Origin: Streptomyces liliiviolaceus
Lineage (GTDB): Bacteria > Actinomycetota > Actinomycetes > Streptomycetales > Streptomycetaceae
Length of the DNA stretch: 64,000 bases
Reading direction: 5' to 3'
NCBI RefSeq assembly: GCF_018070025.1
Contig: NZ_JAGPYQ010000001.1
Span: 4,836,001-4,900,000 of the forward strand
The notes below the pieces were generated by a model, which saw only the letters and a program-made list of their open reading frames with translations, did not search any database and was not told where the DNA came from. Within the stretch, counting starts at the first letter, position 1. The number at the start of each line of letters is the position of its first letter. Both the position numbers and the translations under genes were made by a program. Below are positions 16,811 to 24,769 of this stretch, one piece after another.

Positions 16811-16828
16811 TTACCGAACTTTCGGTAA
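16811..16828. promoter_or_regulatory. TetR-type operator (copy 2, autoregulatory)
   Basis: TTACCGAACTTTCGGTAA has the same arms as the site at 15938-15955; only the 6-base spacer differs. It sits 10 bases in front of the tetR start codon and 53 bases in front of the divergent MerR gene, so it could also influence that gene. Confidence 0.75.
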
Positions 16829-16881
16829 TGTTGAAGGCGAGGCCGACGCCGGCCGACGTGTGACGTTCAACCGCAGGGGCG

Positions 16882-17259
16882 ATGATGAGGATCAAGGAGC
16901 TTTCGGAGCGGGTCGGTGTGTCCACCCGTCTTCTGCGTTACTACGAGGAACAGGGTCTCCTCGCCCCGCGTCGTGAGGAGAACGGCTACCGGTGCTACGA
17001 AGAGACGGCCGTGGAGAGGGTCGAGCACATCCGCGGTCTGCTGGGGGCGGGTCTCACCACCGAGATCATCCGTGAGGTCCTCCCGTGCTTGGCCGCTGCC
17101 GCGTGCTCGCAGTACGACGACCCCGATTTCGTTCGCCGGATCGCAGCGGAACGAGACCGGCTGCGCGAGCGCGTCACCCTCCTGACACGGAACCTGAACG
17201 CTCTGGACGACTATCTGAGCGCTGTGTCCGGGGGTGAGTCGTCCGCCGATGCCGCCTGA
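16882..17259 (+). CDS. MerR family regulator
   Basis: This 125-residue protein is of the short MerR type: winged helix in residues 1-70 (MRIKELSERVGVSTRLLRYY, EEQGLLAPRREENGYRCYEE) and a dimerisation helix to the end (RERVTLLTRNLNALDDYLSA). It has no separate ligand domain. The segment LPCLAAAACSQYDD contains two cysteines in the place where metal- or redox-sensing MerR proteins carry ligands. Tandem ATGs at 16882 and 16885 are both possible. It is divergent from tetR. Its 3' end overlaps the convergent hydrolase gene by 49 bases. Its target is unclear, perhaps the flanking oxidoreductases. Confidence 0.82.
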   Translation: MMRIKELSERVGVSTRLLRYYEEQGLLAPRREENGYRCYEETAVERVEHIRGLLGAGLTTEIIREVLPCLAAAACSQYDDPDFVRRIAAERDRLRERVTLLTRNLNALDDYLSAVSGGESSADAA

Positions 17260-18044
17260 CCGTGCACGAACCCATCCTTACCGTGCACGAACTCACCGAG
17301 CACACGGTTGAACGTCGCCGGCTCCTCCAGATAGGGCAGGTGTCCACTGCCGGAGAGACGACTGATCGTCACCTCACCGGTGAGCGAGGCCAGTTGATCG
17401 GTGGACGACGACGGGACGAGGTGGTCCCGCTCCCCCACGATCAGCTGCACGGGAACGGTCAACGCACGGAACTCCTCCAGCTGATCGGACTGGTCGACCT
17501 GATGGAAGACGGCGTTCACGTGTGCGGGATCGATGCGGTCGGCCGACTTCAGAAAACCTCTCGTTATGCCGGCGTGTCCGTGCACGCCCATGCCGTCGAG
17601 CAGCAGCTCCGCCCATGTGCGGGCGCCACCCGGGCGCAGGAGCAGGTCGTAGAGTTCGGCGCGTTGCCGGCGCTCGTGCGGCGGGAGCTCCAGGTACCCG
17701 TTCACGATCGTCAGACGCCTGACACGATGCGGTGAGCGTGCCGCGAGCATGATGCCGACCCTGGCCCCCATCGCCAGTCCCACGACTGAGACCTGGTCCA
17801 CTCGCAGATGGTCGAGCACCGCGTGAGCGGCGTTCGCGTAGTGCCCGAACGGGACTTTCGTTCCCGTGGATCGCCCGTGACCGGGCAGGTCCAGGGTGAT
17901 CACGCGATGATGCCGTGCGAAGGCCCGGCGCTGATGCAGCCAGTTGTTCGCGTTGCCGCCGAGACCGTGGAGGAACAGGATCGCGTCGCCTGCGACGCCC
18001 TCGTCGGTGTAGTGAAGTGTCTCTCCGTGCCAGTCCAGTTCCAT
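17211..18044 (-). CDS. alpha/beta-hydrolase-fold protein lacking the nucleophile serine
   Basis: This 277-residue protein has the full alpha/beta hydrolase layout: oxyanion region LFLHGLGGNANNW, LDLPGHGRS, the nucleophile elbow, the acid region GERDHLVP and the His region SGSGHLPYLEEP. At the elbow the sequence is VVGLAMGARVG, so the residue normally Ser/Asp/Cys in G-x-Nu-x-G is Ala91. It is therefore predicted to be inactive as a classical hydrolase, or to work as a cofactor-free or binding protein. GGAAGG stands 10 bases before the ATG. It follows the second old-yellow-enzyme gene by 40 bases in one transcript. The last 49 bases overlap the end of the opposite-strand merR gene. Confidence 0.82.
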   Translation of the reverse strand: MELDWHGETLHYTDEGVAGDAILFLHGLGGNANNWLHQRRAFARHHRVITLDLPGHGRSTGTKVPFGHYANAAHAVLDHLRVDQVSVVGLAMGARVGIMLAARSPHRVRRLTIVNGYLELPPHERRQRAELYDLLLRPGGARTWAELLLDGMGVHGHAGITRGFLKSADRIDPAHVNAVFHQVDQSDQLEEFRALTVPVQLIVGERDHLVPSSSTDQLASLTGEVTISRLSGSGHLPYLEEPATFNRVLGEFVHGKDGFVHGQAASADDSPPDTALR

Positions 18045-18084
18045 CGCTTCGCATCCTTCCAGCCTGATCCGGTCAGTCCCCCTC

Positions 18085-19173
18085 CTAGAGGCTGCCGGGC
18101 CGTACGAAGTCTCCCCAGCCGCGCAGATGGTCGATGAAGCGCTCGCTCATTCCGCCTCTCCGCAGGAAGTCCGCGGGCACGGGAAGAGCCGGGCTCCGGT
18201 GGGAGAAGTCCGACTCCACCAAAACGGGGCAGTTCCGCTCCAGGATGCCGGCCCGGCCGATCAGTACGAAGTCGCATCCCTCGTCCAGCAGTCGCGCGGC
18301 ACGCTCGGCGCTCCTGATCCGGCCCGCCGCGCCCAACCGGACGCCCTTGCGCGGCAGATCGGCGAAGACGCTGAGCATCGTGCGCCCGCGGAACGCACCC
18401 TCCTGGACGATCTGGTCGTAGTCCCACAGGGCCAGATCCAGGTAGTCGATCAGCTCTCGGTCGAGGATCTCCGCGGTCATCTCCCGAAGTTCTCCGAGGC
18501 GCAGGCCGTACCATTCTATCGACAGACGCCATCCGATCTGGAAGTCGGGTCCGCATTCCCGGCGGATCCCCTCGATCACCTCGATCGTGAAACGTGCGCG
18601 ATTCCCAAGACTGCCGCCGTACCTGTCGGTCCGGTCGTTCAGCACCGGGGACATGAATTCCGACAGGATCCAACCGAAGGCGCCGTGTACCGCGACTCCG
18701 TCGAACCCGGCCGCCTCGGCTCGCTTGGCGCCTACGACGAAACTGTCCCGGATGCGCTCCACCTCTGCCGTCGACAGCGCCGAGACGTCGGGGATCGTCT
18801 TGCCGGAGGCGGGCGACGGCACACCGCCGAAGCGCGGGTTCGCGCGGTGACCCGCGTGGTGGAGCTGGACGGCGGACAAGCCACCGTTCCCGCGGATCGA
18901 AGCGGCCACCTCCGTCAGCCCGGGCAGGTGCTCATCGCTGAAGATGCCCGGCTGTCGAGCGCACGCGATCCCACCGGCTTCTACGATCGTCGCGCCCGTC
19001 TGGACCAGCCCGTAGCCGCCTCGGGCCAGCTGGCGCATCCAGTCCTTGTCGAACTCGGACAGGAAACCGCCCGGCTCGCTCTGCTGACTTGTCAGCGGCG
19101 CCATCATGAACCGGTTTCGCATCGCAGGGCCGTGCAGAAGAGGGAGGGGCTCGAAGAGGTCTGAAACGGTCAC
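18085..19173 (-). CDS. NADH:flavin oxidoreductase / old yellow enzyme family, second copy
   Basis: This 362-residue FMN enzyme is paralogous to 14050-15126, sharing RNRFMMAPLTSQQSE, SDEHLPGLTEVAASIRGNGG, VQLHHAGHRANPRFGGVPSP, VHGAFGWILSEFMSPVLNDR, LPRKGVRLGAAG and CDFVLIGRAGILERNCPV. The GTG at 19173 is chosen because GGAG lies 7 bases upstream; the open frame continues to a TTG at 19191 without support. It forms an operon with the downstream hydrolase-fold gene and is divergent from the MFS exporter gene, sharing a 267-base intergenic region with two operator-like sites. Confidence 0.88.
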   Translation of the reverse strand: MTVSDLFEPLPLLHGPAMRNRFMMAPLTSQQSEPGGFLSEFDKDWMRQLARGGYGLVQTGATIVEAGGIACARQPGIFSDEHLPGLTEVAASIRGNGGLSAVQLHHAGHRANPRFGGVPSPASGKTIPDVSALSTAEVERIRDSFVVGAKRAEAAGFDGVAVHGAFGWILSEFMSPVLNDRTDRYGGSLGNRARFTIEVIEGIRRECGPDFQIGWRLSIEWYGLRLGELREMTAEILDRELIDYLDLALWDYDQIVQEGAFRGRTMLSVFADLPRKGVRLGAAGRIRSAERAARLLDEGCDFVLIGRAGILERNCPVLVESDFSHRSPALPVPADFLRRGGMSERFIDHLRGWGDFVRPGSL

Positions 19174-19265
19174 GGACAGTCTCCAGTTCAAGAGCGGTCA
19201 TTCAGCGGACGGGTGCGGCCGGCTCGTCGTTCACCCGGACCGGCGGCGCGTGACCCACGTTCACA

Positions 19266-19346
19266 CCTTCACATCAATGAGAAGGCAAGCCGCCCACCCT
19301 TCCGAAGAGCCGCCGACTGCCCTGTTTGCCTTCACATTGATGTCAA
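19266..19346. promoter_or_regulatory. paired operator-like sites, 63 bases apart
   Basis: CCTTCACATCAATGAGAAG starts at 19266 and CCTTCACATTGATGTCAAAG at 19329. The first nine bases are identical, and each site is itself an imperfect dyad around CAT-NN-ATG. The two starts are exactly 63 bases apart, six helical turns, so bound dimers would face the same side. In addition, 19271-19288 and 19326-19343 are inverted repeats matching at 17 of 18 positions. The sites lie between the divergent old-yellow-enzyme operon and the MFS gene. Confidence 0.65.
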
Positions 19347-19440
19347 AGTTGCAGGATCCTCCACGTCCCGCAAACGCGGTGCACGCAGACACGTTGCAGG
19401 CCGTCGAGCTTTGGCTCCGGCATGCCGGGAGGAAGAAGAA

Positions 19441-20643
19441 ATGACCAAGGTTCAGGACGCGATCCCGCATGCGCAGAGAGAGGACCGCCTACCCGTCGCG
19501 GCTCTCGTCGCGCTCTTCACAGCAGGTTTCATCACCACGCTCACCGAGGCGCTGCCCGCGGGGGTGCTCCCCGAGATGAGCCGTGCACTCGGTGTTTCCG
19601 AATCGATGGCCGGGCAGACGGTGACCATCTACGCCGTCGCCACGATGCTCACGGCGATCCCCGTGGCGGTCGCCACGACGAACTGGCCCAGACGTCACCT
19701 TCTCGTCGTCGCGCTCATCGGATTCCTCGTCGCCAACCTCGGCACGGCGATCTCCGTCGACTACACGGTCACGATGGTGGCGCGGTTCGTCGCGGGCGCG
19801 GCGTCCGGTGTCACGTGGAGCATCCTCGGCGGCTATGCGCAGCGCATAGCTCCGGAGGCGTTGAAGGGCAGGGCCATGGCCTTCGCTTTCGCCGGTACGC
19901 CCGTCGCGCTCGCCCTGGGTGTTCCCATCGGGGCGTTCCTCGGTCAGATGGTGGGCTGGCAGGTGACCTTCGGCCTCATGTCGGTGCTGAGCGGGCTGCT
20001 CATCGTCTGGGCGATGTGGAAGCTGCCGAACGTCCCCGGCCAGGAGGCCGCCGAGCGGTTGCCCCTGCGCCGCCTCCTGCGCATCGGAGGCCTTCGCACC
20101 ATCCTGGCCGTCACGGGCGTGTACGTGCTCGCTCACACCATCCTCTACACATACATCGCGCCCGTGCTGGCGGGAGTCGGGCTCGCGGACCAGGTGCAGT
20201 GGATCCTGCTCACCTTCGGTATCGCCTCGATCCTGAGCATCTGGCTCACCGGCGTGTTCGTCGACCGGCACCACCGGCGCCTTGTCATCCTCAGCACGGT
20301 GTTCTTCGCCGCAGCGGCGGTGGCGCTGGCCCTCTGGTCCGGGAACGTGGTCGTGGACCATGTCGCGGTGACCGCTTGGGGACTCGCGTTCGGCGGGGCC
20401 GCGACCCTGTTCCAGGGCGCACTGATGACAGCATCGCGCGAACACGCTGACGCCGCGCAGCCGTTGATGGTCACGATGTGGAACGGCGGCATCGGACTCG
20501 GCGGCCTGATCGGCGGCATCCTCCTGGCCGGCCTCGGATCCGCGTCGCTCATGATCGCGGTTGCGGTCCTCGTCGTCTTCACAGTGATCGTCGTGATCCT
20601 CGCGCGCACTCACGCATTCCCCGGGCCCCGTGCACGGAGTTGA
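19441..20643 (+). CDS. MFS transporter, drug:H+ antiporter type
   Basis: This 400-residue membrane protein has 12 predicted hydrophobic segments and belongs to the DHA1 group of arabinose-efflux/chloramphenicol-type exporters. The first segments read VAALVALFTAGFITTLTEAL and TVTIYAVATMLTAIPVAVAT; the loop-2 region is replaced by NWPRRHLLVVAL; motif C-like stretches GTPVALALGVPIGAFLG are clear. GGAGG lies 8 bases before the ATG; the longer upstream frame is ignored. It is divergent from the old-yellow-enzyme operon. It probably exports a toxic compound or a reduction product handled by the adjacent enzymes (inference). Confidence 0.86.
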   Translation: MTKVQDAIPHAQREDRLPVAALVALFTAGFITTLTEALPAGVLPEMSRALGVSESMAGQTVTIYAVATMLTAIPVAVATTNWPRRHLLVVALIGFLVANLGTAISVDYTVTMVARFVAGAASGVTWSILGGYAQRIAPEALKGRAMAFAFAGTPVALALGVPIGAFLGQMVGWQVTFGLMSVLSGLLIVWAMWKLPNVPGQEAAERLPLRRLLRIGGLRTILAVTGVYVLAHTILYTYIAPVLAGVGLADQVQWILLTFGIASILSIWLTGVFVDRHHRRLVILSTVFFAAAAVALALWSGNVVVDHVAVTAWGLAFGGAATLFQGALMTASREHADAAQPLMVTMWNGGIGLGGLIGGILLAGLGSASLMIAVAVLVVFTVIVVILARTHAFPGPRARS

Positions 20644-20662
20644 CGGCCCGCCGAACCGGCAC

Positions 20663-20790
20663 TCCCGGAGCCGTCGCCGACTGCTCGCGCAGTAGTTCAA
20701 GCCGCCGGTCATTGACCTGACCGGCCTCCCAAGGAGACTCGGGCAAGAAGAACTGAACCGCTCCGGGAATCGGTGGAGGCTCTAGGGCCG
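20663..20790 (-). pseudogene. IS701-like transposase remnant
   Basis: One frame reads IPGAVQFFLPESPWEAGQVN, then DRRLELLREQSATAPG. This resembles the part of IS701-type transposases just before the DDSGDRK catalytic block. Nothing of the remainder is present; the sequence runs straight into the end of the MFS gene. Confidence 0.5.
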
Positions 20791-21056
20791 AGGACGCGCT
20801 TCGGCTTCTCCACCCCCGTGTCTGGCGGGATGTAGCAACGAGCACGACAAACTGCCGAAGTCGCTTCGCCTGGAGCTGGTACACAGTTGGAAGCTGGTCC
20901 ACCAGTTCGTCGGACAACCGCAAGGCGGGCTGGGTCAAACACTGGCGGCAGCTCGCTGCCGAGCACTCTAACGGCTGACTGCCGTCGCCTGTCCTGGCGG
21001 CGACACCGGACCCGGGTCCTGGTCTTCCGAGCCTTTCCGACCCGGGATCGTTGGCC

Positions 21057-21158
21057 GACCATGCCGAGTTCGACCGCGGTCTGCCTGGCCCGCGTGCCGA
21101 CGCGGACCAACGCGACGGCACGCGCCCGGAGCTCCGGAGGATTGGGATGACGAATGAC
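21057..21158 (-). pseudogene. IS3-type orfA remnant
   Basis: The frame reads HPNPPELRARAVALVRVGTR, then ARQTAVELGM, matching the N-terminal helix-turn-helix of IS3-family orfA proteins (PxELRxRAVxLVR...xxVAxELGV). It breaks off after about 34 codons. Confidence 0.5.
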
Positions 21159-21549
21159 TGCCAGCCTTCCGTGAAGGGCTGTCAGCCGGCCACCAGAACT
21201 GGAACCCAGGACGTGGGGCGGGTCGAGAATGTCACCCGGTCGTGCGACAGATCCCATGGTGGTCGTCGTTGCACGGCGTCGGCCTTCGGGGCGATCTCGC
21301 TGTGGCTGGTGGGATCACGGCCTCCGAGCCCTCCTGGGCAACCCCGTTCACGGGGCTGATCCCCCGTGGGCAGAAGAGCAGGCCGGTCAAGGCCGCTCCG
21401 CGGTCGGGGGCGCGCGGTGGGCGATCAGCGCGCCGCGGCGACAGCCGGGCGACGGAGATTCGCCACTGGTGGTTCACCACTCACAGTTTGTCACTGACAG
21501 TTTGTCACTGACGGTTCGTCACTCACCGGTGTGTGACTCCGCGGTCGTG

Positions 21550-22848
21550 TCACTCCGCGGCAGTCACGCCCCGCTTGCGCAGGTCGGTGACCTCGCCGGC
21601 GCGGCGGAGGGCGTCCTCGTCGGTGCGGGCGTCATAGCTGAGGAGCTTGGGCAGCACGGCCGCCAGCACCCCCACCGTGGCGACACAGGCGAGCCCGCCG
21701 GTCCAGATCGCCGGGCGGGCGCCGGTCCAGCCGGCCATCGCTCCGGCGCGGACCTGACCGAGCTGGGGGCCGACACTGTAGGAGAGGACCTCGATGCCGG
21801 CGAGCCTGCCGCGGATCCGGTCGGGAATGGTCTGGTTCCAGATGGTCGAGCGGCCCAGACCGCTCAGCATGTCCCCCGCTCCCGCCAGGCCGAGGCACAC
21901 CAGCACCAGCCAGATGTTCGAGGTCCAGCCGGCCGCCGCGACAGCCACGCCCCACCCTGCGGCACCGAACACCACCAGCAGGCCGTGGCGCCGGGTACGG
22001 GACACCCAGCCGCTGGTCAGGCTGACGAACAGTGAGCCGACAGAGCCTGCCGCGTACATCAGGCCGAGCGACCATTCGGCGTCGAGTTCGTCGGCGAGAA
22101 AGGGGAAGATCGTGTTCGGGAAGGCGAAGAACATCGCGGCGAGGTCGATGGCGTACGTGCCGAGCAGGACCGGCCTCGACCAGGCGTACCGGGCTCCTTC
22201 GAGGATGCCGCGCCAGGAGGGCCTGGCCGCGTGCTCCACGGGCGGCACGGCCGAGAGGCGACGGCACATCAGGACCGACGCGGCGAAGCCGGCCACGGTG
22301 GTGGCGTAGGCGGGAACGTTGCCCGCGTACGCCACCACCAGCCCGGCCGCCGCGGGGCCGGCGATGGCCCCGATCTGCCAGCGCAGGGCGTTCAGTGCGG
22401 CCGCGGCGGCGAGCTGGTCGTGCGGGACGATGCGGGCCAGCAGCGAGTCCATGGCGGGCCGTTGGAGACCGGCGAGTGCGGCCACTCCCGCGGCGACCAC
22501 GTACAGGGGCCACAGCATGGGGCTGGGCAGCATCGCGTTCACCAGCAGGACGACCGCGAGCAGTCCCAGGCCCGCTTCGGTCAGCAGGATGACCTTGCGC
22601 CGGTCCACCGCGTCGGCGAGGGCGCCGCCGTACAGTCCGAACACGACGAGGGGTACGAGTTCGACGGCGCCCATCGCGCCCACGGCCAGCGGTGATCCGG
22701 TCAGGTCCTTGATCTGGAGCGGCAGCGCGATCAGCGCCATCACGCTGCCCAGGTAGGTGACCAGGCCCTGCACCCACAGGAGGCGGAAGTCCCGGGAGGT
22801 GCGCCAGGGCGAGAGGTCGGGCAGCAGTGCGGTGAGTCTCGATGTCAC
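21550..22848 (-). CDS. MFS exporter of the siderophore operon (EntS-like)
   Basis: This 432-residue protein with 12 membrane segments is of the EntS/enterobactin-exporter type: FRLLWVQGLVTYLGSVMALI, then ALPLQIKDLTGSPLAVGAMG, then GGALADAVDRRKVILLTEAG (motif A) and LGLAGAGDMLSGLGRSTIWN. The GTG at 22848 overlaps the ATPase stop in GTGA, so translation is coupled. It is the last gene of a five-gene iron-siderophore operon and is expected to export the unloaded siderophore. The ORF continues further upstream in frame but that part lies inside the ATPase gene. Confidence 0.86.
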   Translation of the reverse strand: MTSRLTALLPDLSPWRTSRDFRLLWVQGLVTYLGSVMALIALPLQIKDLTGSPLAVGAMGAVELVPLVVFGLYGGALADAVDRRKVILLTEAGLGLLAVVLLVNAMLPSPMLWPLYVVAAGVAALAGLQRPAMDSLLARIVPHDQLAAAAALNALRWQIGAIAGPAAAGLVVAYAGNVPAYATTVAGFAASVLMCRRLSAVPPVEHAARPSWRGILEGARYAWSRPVLLGTYAIDLAAMFFAFPNTIFPFLADELDAEWSLGLMYAAGSVGSLFVSLTSGWVSRTRRHGLLVVFGAAGWGVAVAAAGWTSNIWLVLVCLGLAGAGDMLSGLGRSTIWNQTIPDRIRGRLAGIEVLSYSVGPQLGQVRAGAMAGWTGARPAIWTGGLACVATVGVLAAVLPKLLSYDARTDEDALRRAGEVTDLRKRGVTAAE

Positions 22849-23711
22849 CGGTCGGCTGCCTTCCGCGCGTTCACGGGCGGCTCCGCCCGGTGTCCGGCAC
22901 CGATTCCGTCGGCCTTCGAGTGGTGACGCCCGATGGGCAGGACGAGGGGTTTGCCGGAGAGCGGGTCCTCGATGACGCGGCTCTCCATGCCGTACACGGC
23001 CTGGACGGTGTCCTCGGTCATCACTTCTTCGGGGGTCCCGGCGGCGTGCAGCGCGCCGGATGCCAGGGCGACGAGGCGGTCGGCGTAGCGCGCGGCCAGG
23101 TTGAGGTCGTGCAGGACCATGACGATCGTGGTGCCGCGGGTCCGGTTCAGGTCGGTCAGCAGGTCGAGTACCTCGATCTGGTGGCTGATGTCGAGGAACG
23201 TGGTGGGCTCGTCGAGCAGCAGGAGGTCGGTCTGCTGGGCGAGCGCCATGGCGATCCACACGCGCTGGCGCTGGCCGCCGGAGAGTTCGTCGACCGACCG
23301 GTCCACCAGTTCGGTGGTCCTCGTGGCTTCCAGCGCGACGGCCACCGCCTCGTCGTCCTTGGCCGTCCAGCGGGAGAACGCGCGCTGGTGCGGGTGGCGG
23401 CCCCGTCCGACCAGGTCGAGCACCGTGATGCCCTCGGGGGTGACCGGCGCCTGCGGCAGCAGGCCCATCGTGCGGGCGAGTTCCTTGGCGGGGGTGCGGT
23501 GGATCTCCCTGCCGTCCAGGACGACCCGCCCGGTACGCGGGGTGAGCAGCCGGGACATCGAGCGCAGCAGGGTCGACTTGCCGCAGGCGTTGGCGCCGAC
23601 GATCACCGTGATCCGGCCGGCCGCGAGGGTCAGGTCCAGTCCCTCGATGACGGCACGGTCGCCGTAGCCGAGTGTGAGGTTCTCGGTGGACAGGGTGTGG
23701 GACGCGGTCAC
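22845..23711 (-). CDS. ABC transporter ATPase for ferric siderophore
   Basis: This 288-residue FecE/FepC-type ATPase has Walker A GANACGKS (the usual GPNGCGKS with Ala at the third position), Q-loop LLPQAP, signature LSGGQRQRVWIAMALAQQ, Walker B LLLLDEP with TTFLDI D-loop and H-loop VLHDLN. GGAGG stands 6 bases before the GTG at 23711. The start overlaps the upstream permease stop by 4 bases, and the stop overlaps the exporter start by 4. It energises uptake of the ferric siderophore through the two upstream permeases. Confidence 0.92.
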   Translation of the reverse strand: MTASHTLSTENLTLGYGDRAVIEGLDLTLAAGRITVIVGANACGKSTLLRSMSRLLTPRTGRVVLDGREIHRTPAKELARTMGLLPQAPVTPEGITVLDLVGRGRHPHQRAFSRWTAKDDEAVAVALEATRTTELVDRSVDELSGGQRQRVWIAMALAQQTDLLLLDEPTTFLDISHQIEVLDLLTDLNRTRGTTIVMVLHDLNLAARYADRLVALASGALHAAGTPEEVMTEDTVQAVYGMESRVIEDPLSGKPLVLPIGRHHSKADGIGAGHRAEPPVNARKAADR

Positions 23712-24769
23712 AGTGAGCCTCCGGCCCGGTTGGTGCGGACGATCAGGTAGACGAGGTAGGGGGCACCGAGGACGCCGGTGACGACGCCGACGGGGTAGCG
23801 GATGTCGAAGGCGTACTGGCCGGTGAAGTCGGCGACCAGGACGAGCAGGGAGCCGACCAGGCCCGCGGGTATCAGCAGCGATCCGCTGTTGCCGACCAGC
23901 CGGGCGGCGATCGGACCGGAGAGGAAGGCGACGAAGGCGATGGGCCCGGCAGCGGCCGTCGCGAAGGCGATGAGCCCGACGGCCGCGACGATCACGATGA
24001 CGCGGGTGCGTTCGACGCGGACGCCGAGTGCGGACGCCGTGTCGTCGCCGAGGCTCAGTGCGTTCAGGTTGCGGCCCTGGGAGAGCAGCACCGGACTGAG
24101 CACGAGCACGGCGAGGACGGCGGGCACGGTCTCCTGCCAGGAGGTGCCGTTGAGACTGCCAGTGAGCCAGCGCATCGCCTCCTGGAGGTCCCATTCGGCC
24201 GCCTGCGACAGGACGTACGAGGTGACGCTGTCGAGGAGGGCGGAGATACCGATGCCGATCAGGATGAGCCGGGTGCCGGCGACCCCGTCCCGGAACGCGA
24301 GGGTGTAGACGAGCAGTGCCACCCCGAGCGCGGCGGCGATGGCGAGGACCGAGACCTCGGTCTCGCTCAGTGAGAGGACCACGATGGCGATGGCCGCGGC
24401 GGCGCTCGCGCCCGCGCTGATGCCGATGATGTCGGGGCTGGCGAGCGGGTTGCGGAGCATCGTCTGGAAGGTGACGCCGGCGATGCCGAAGCTGAATCCG
24501 GCGGTCAGGGCGAGTACCGCGCGCGGCAGGCGCAGCGTACCGACGGTGAAGGAGGCGCCCGGCACCTGCTCCCCCATGATCACGCGCAGTACGTCGCGGG
24601 CCGGATAGTAGGTGTGCCCGGCCATGAGGGTCGTGGCGAACGCGGCGGCGACGAGGACCAGCAGCACGAGGACGAGCAGCCGCCTACGTCGGGCGCGGCC
24701 GACCCGGGTACGGGCGACCCGGGTGACGGTCCGCGCCACGGACTGGCCAGGGACGGCGGGGGCAGTCAC
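23708..24769 (-). CDS. FecCD-family siderophore permease 2
   Basis: This 353-residue permease has the FecCD pattern of about ten segments: RLPRAVLALTAGFSFGIAGV, FQTMLRNPLASPDIIGISAG (contact with the ATPase and the NPLAsPdilGis signature), GPIAFVAFLSGPIAARLVGN. It has a basic N-terminus RVARTRVGRARRRR before segment 1. The GTG at 24769 overlaps the stop of permease 1 by 4 bases; the upstream open frame lies inside permease 1. It pairs with 24766-25809 to form the membrane channel. Confidence 0.9.
   Translation of the reverse strand: MTAPAVPGQSVARTVTRVARTRVGRARRRRLLVLVLLVLVAAAFATTLMAGHTYYPARDVLRVIMGEQVPGASFTVGTLRLPRAVLALTAGFSFGIAGVTFQTMLRNPLASPDIIGISAGASAAAAIAIVVLSLSETEVSVLAIAAALGVALLVYTLAFRDGVAGTRLILIGIGISALLDSVTSYVLSQAAEWDLQEAMRWLTGSLNGTSWQETVPAVLAVLVLSPVLLSQGRNLNALSLGDDTASALGVRVERTRVIVIVAAVGLIAFATAAAGPIAFVAFLSGPIAARLVGNSGSLLIPAGLVGSLLVLVADFTGQYAFDIRYPVGVVTGVLGAPYLVYLIVRTNRAGGSL

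Larger units (their letters stand above)
20644..21549. other. 906-base region of transposase debris
   Basis: There is no intact gene. Two short leftward transposase remnants (20663-20790 and 21057-21158) are recognisable. The right part near 21475-21530 carries a short iterated motif: CACTCACAGTTTGTCACTGA, then CAGTTTGTCACTGACGGTTC, then GTCACTCACCGGTGTGTGAC, a set of GTCACTGA-type repeats just beyond the stop of the MFS exporter gene. Confidence 0.5.
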
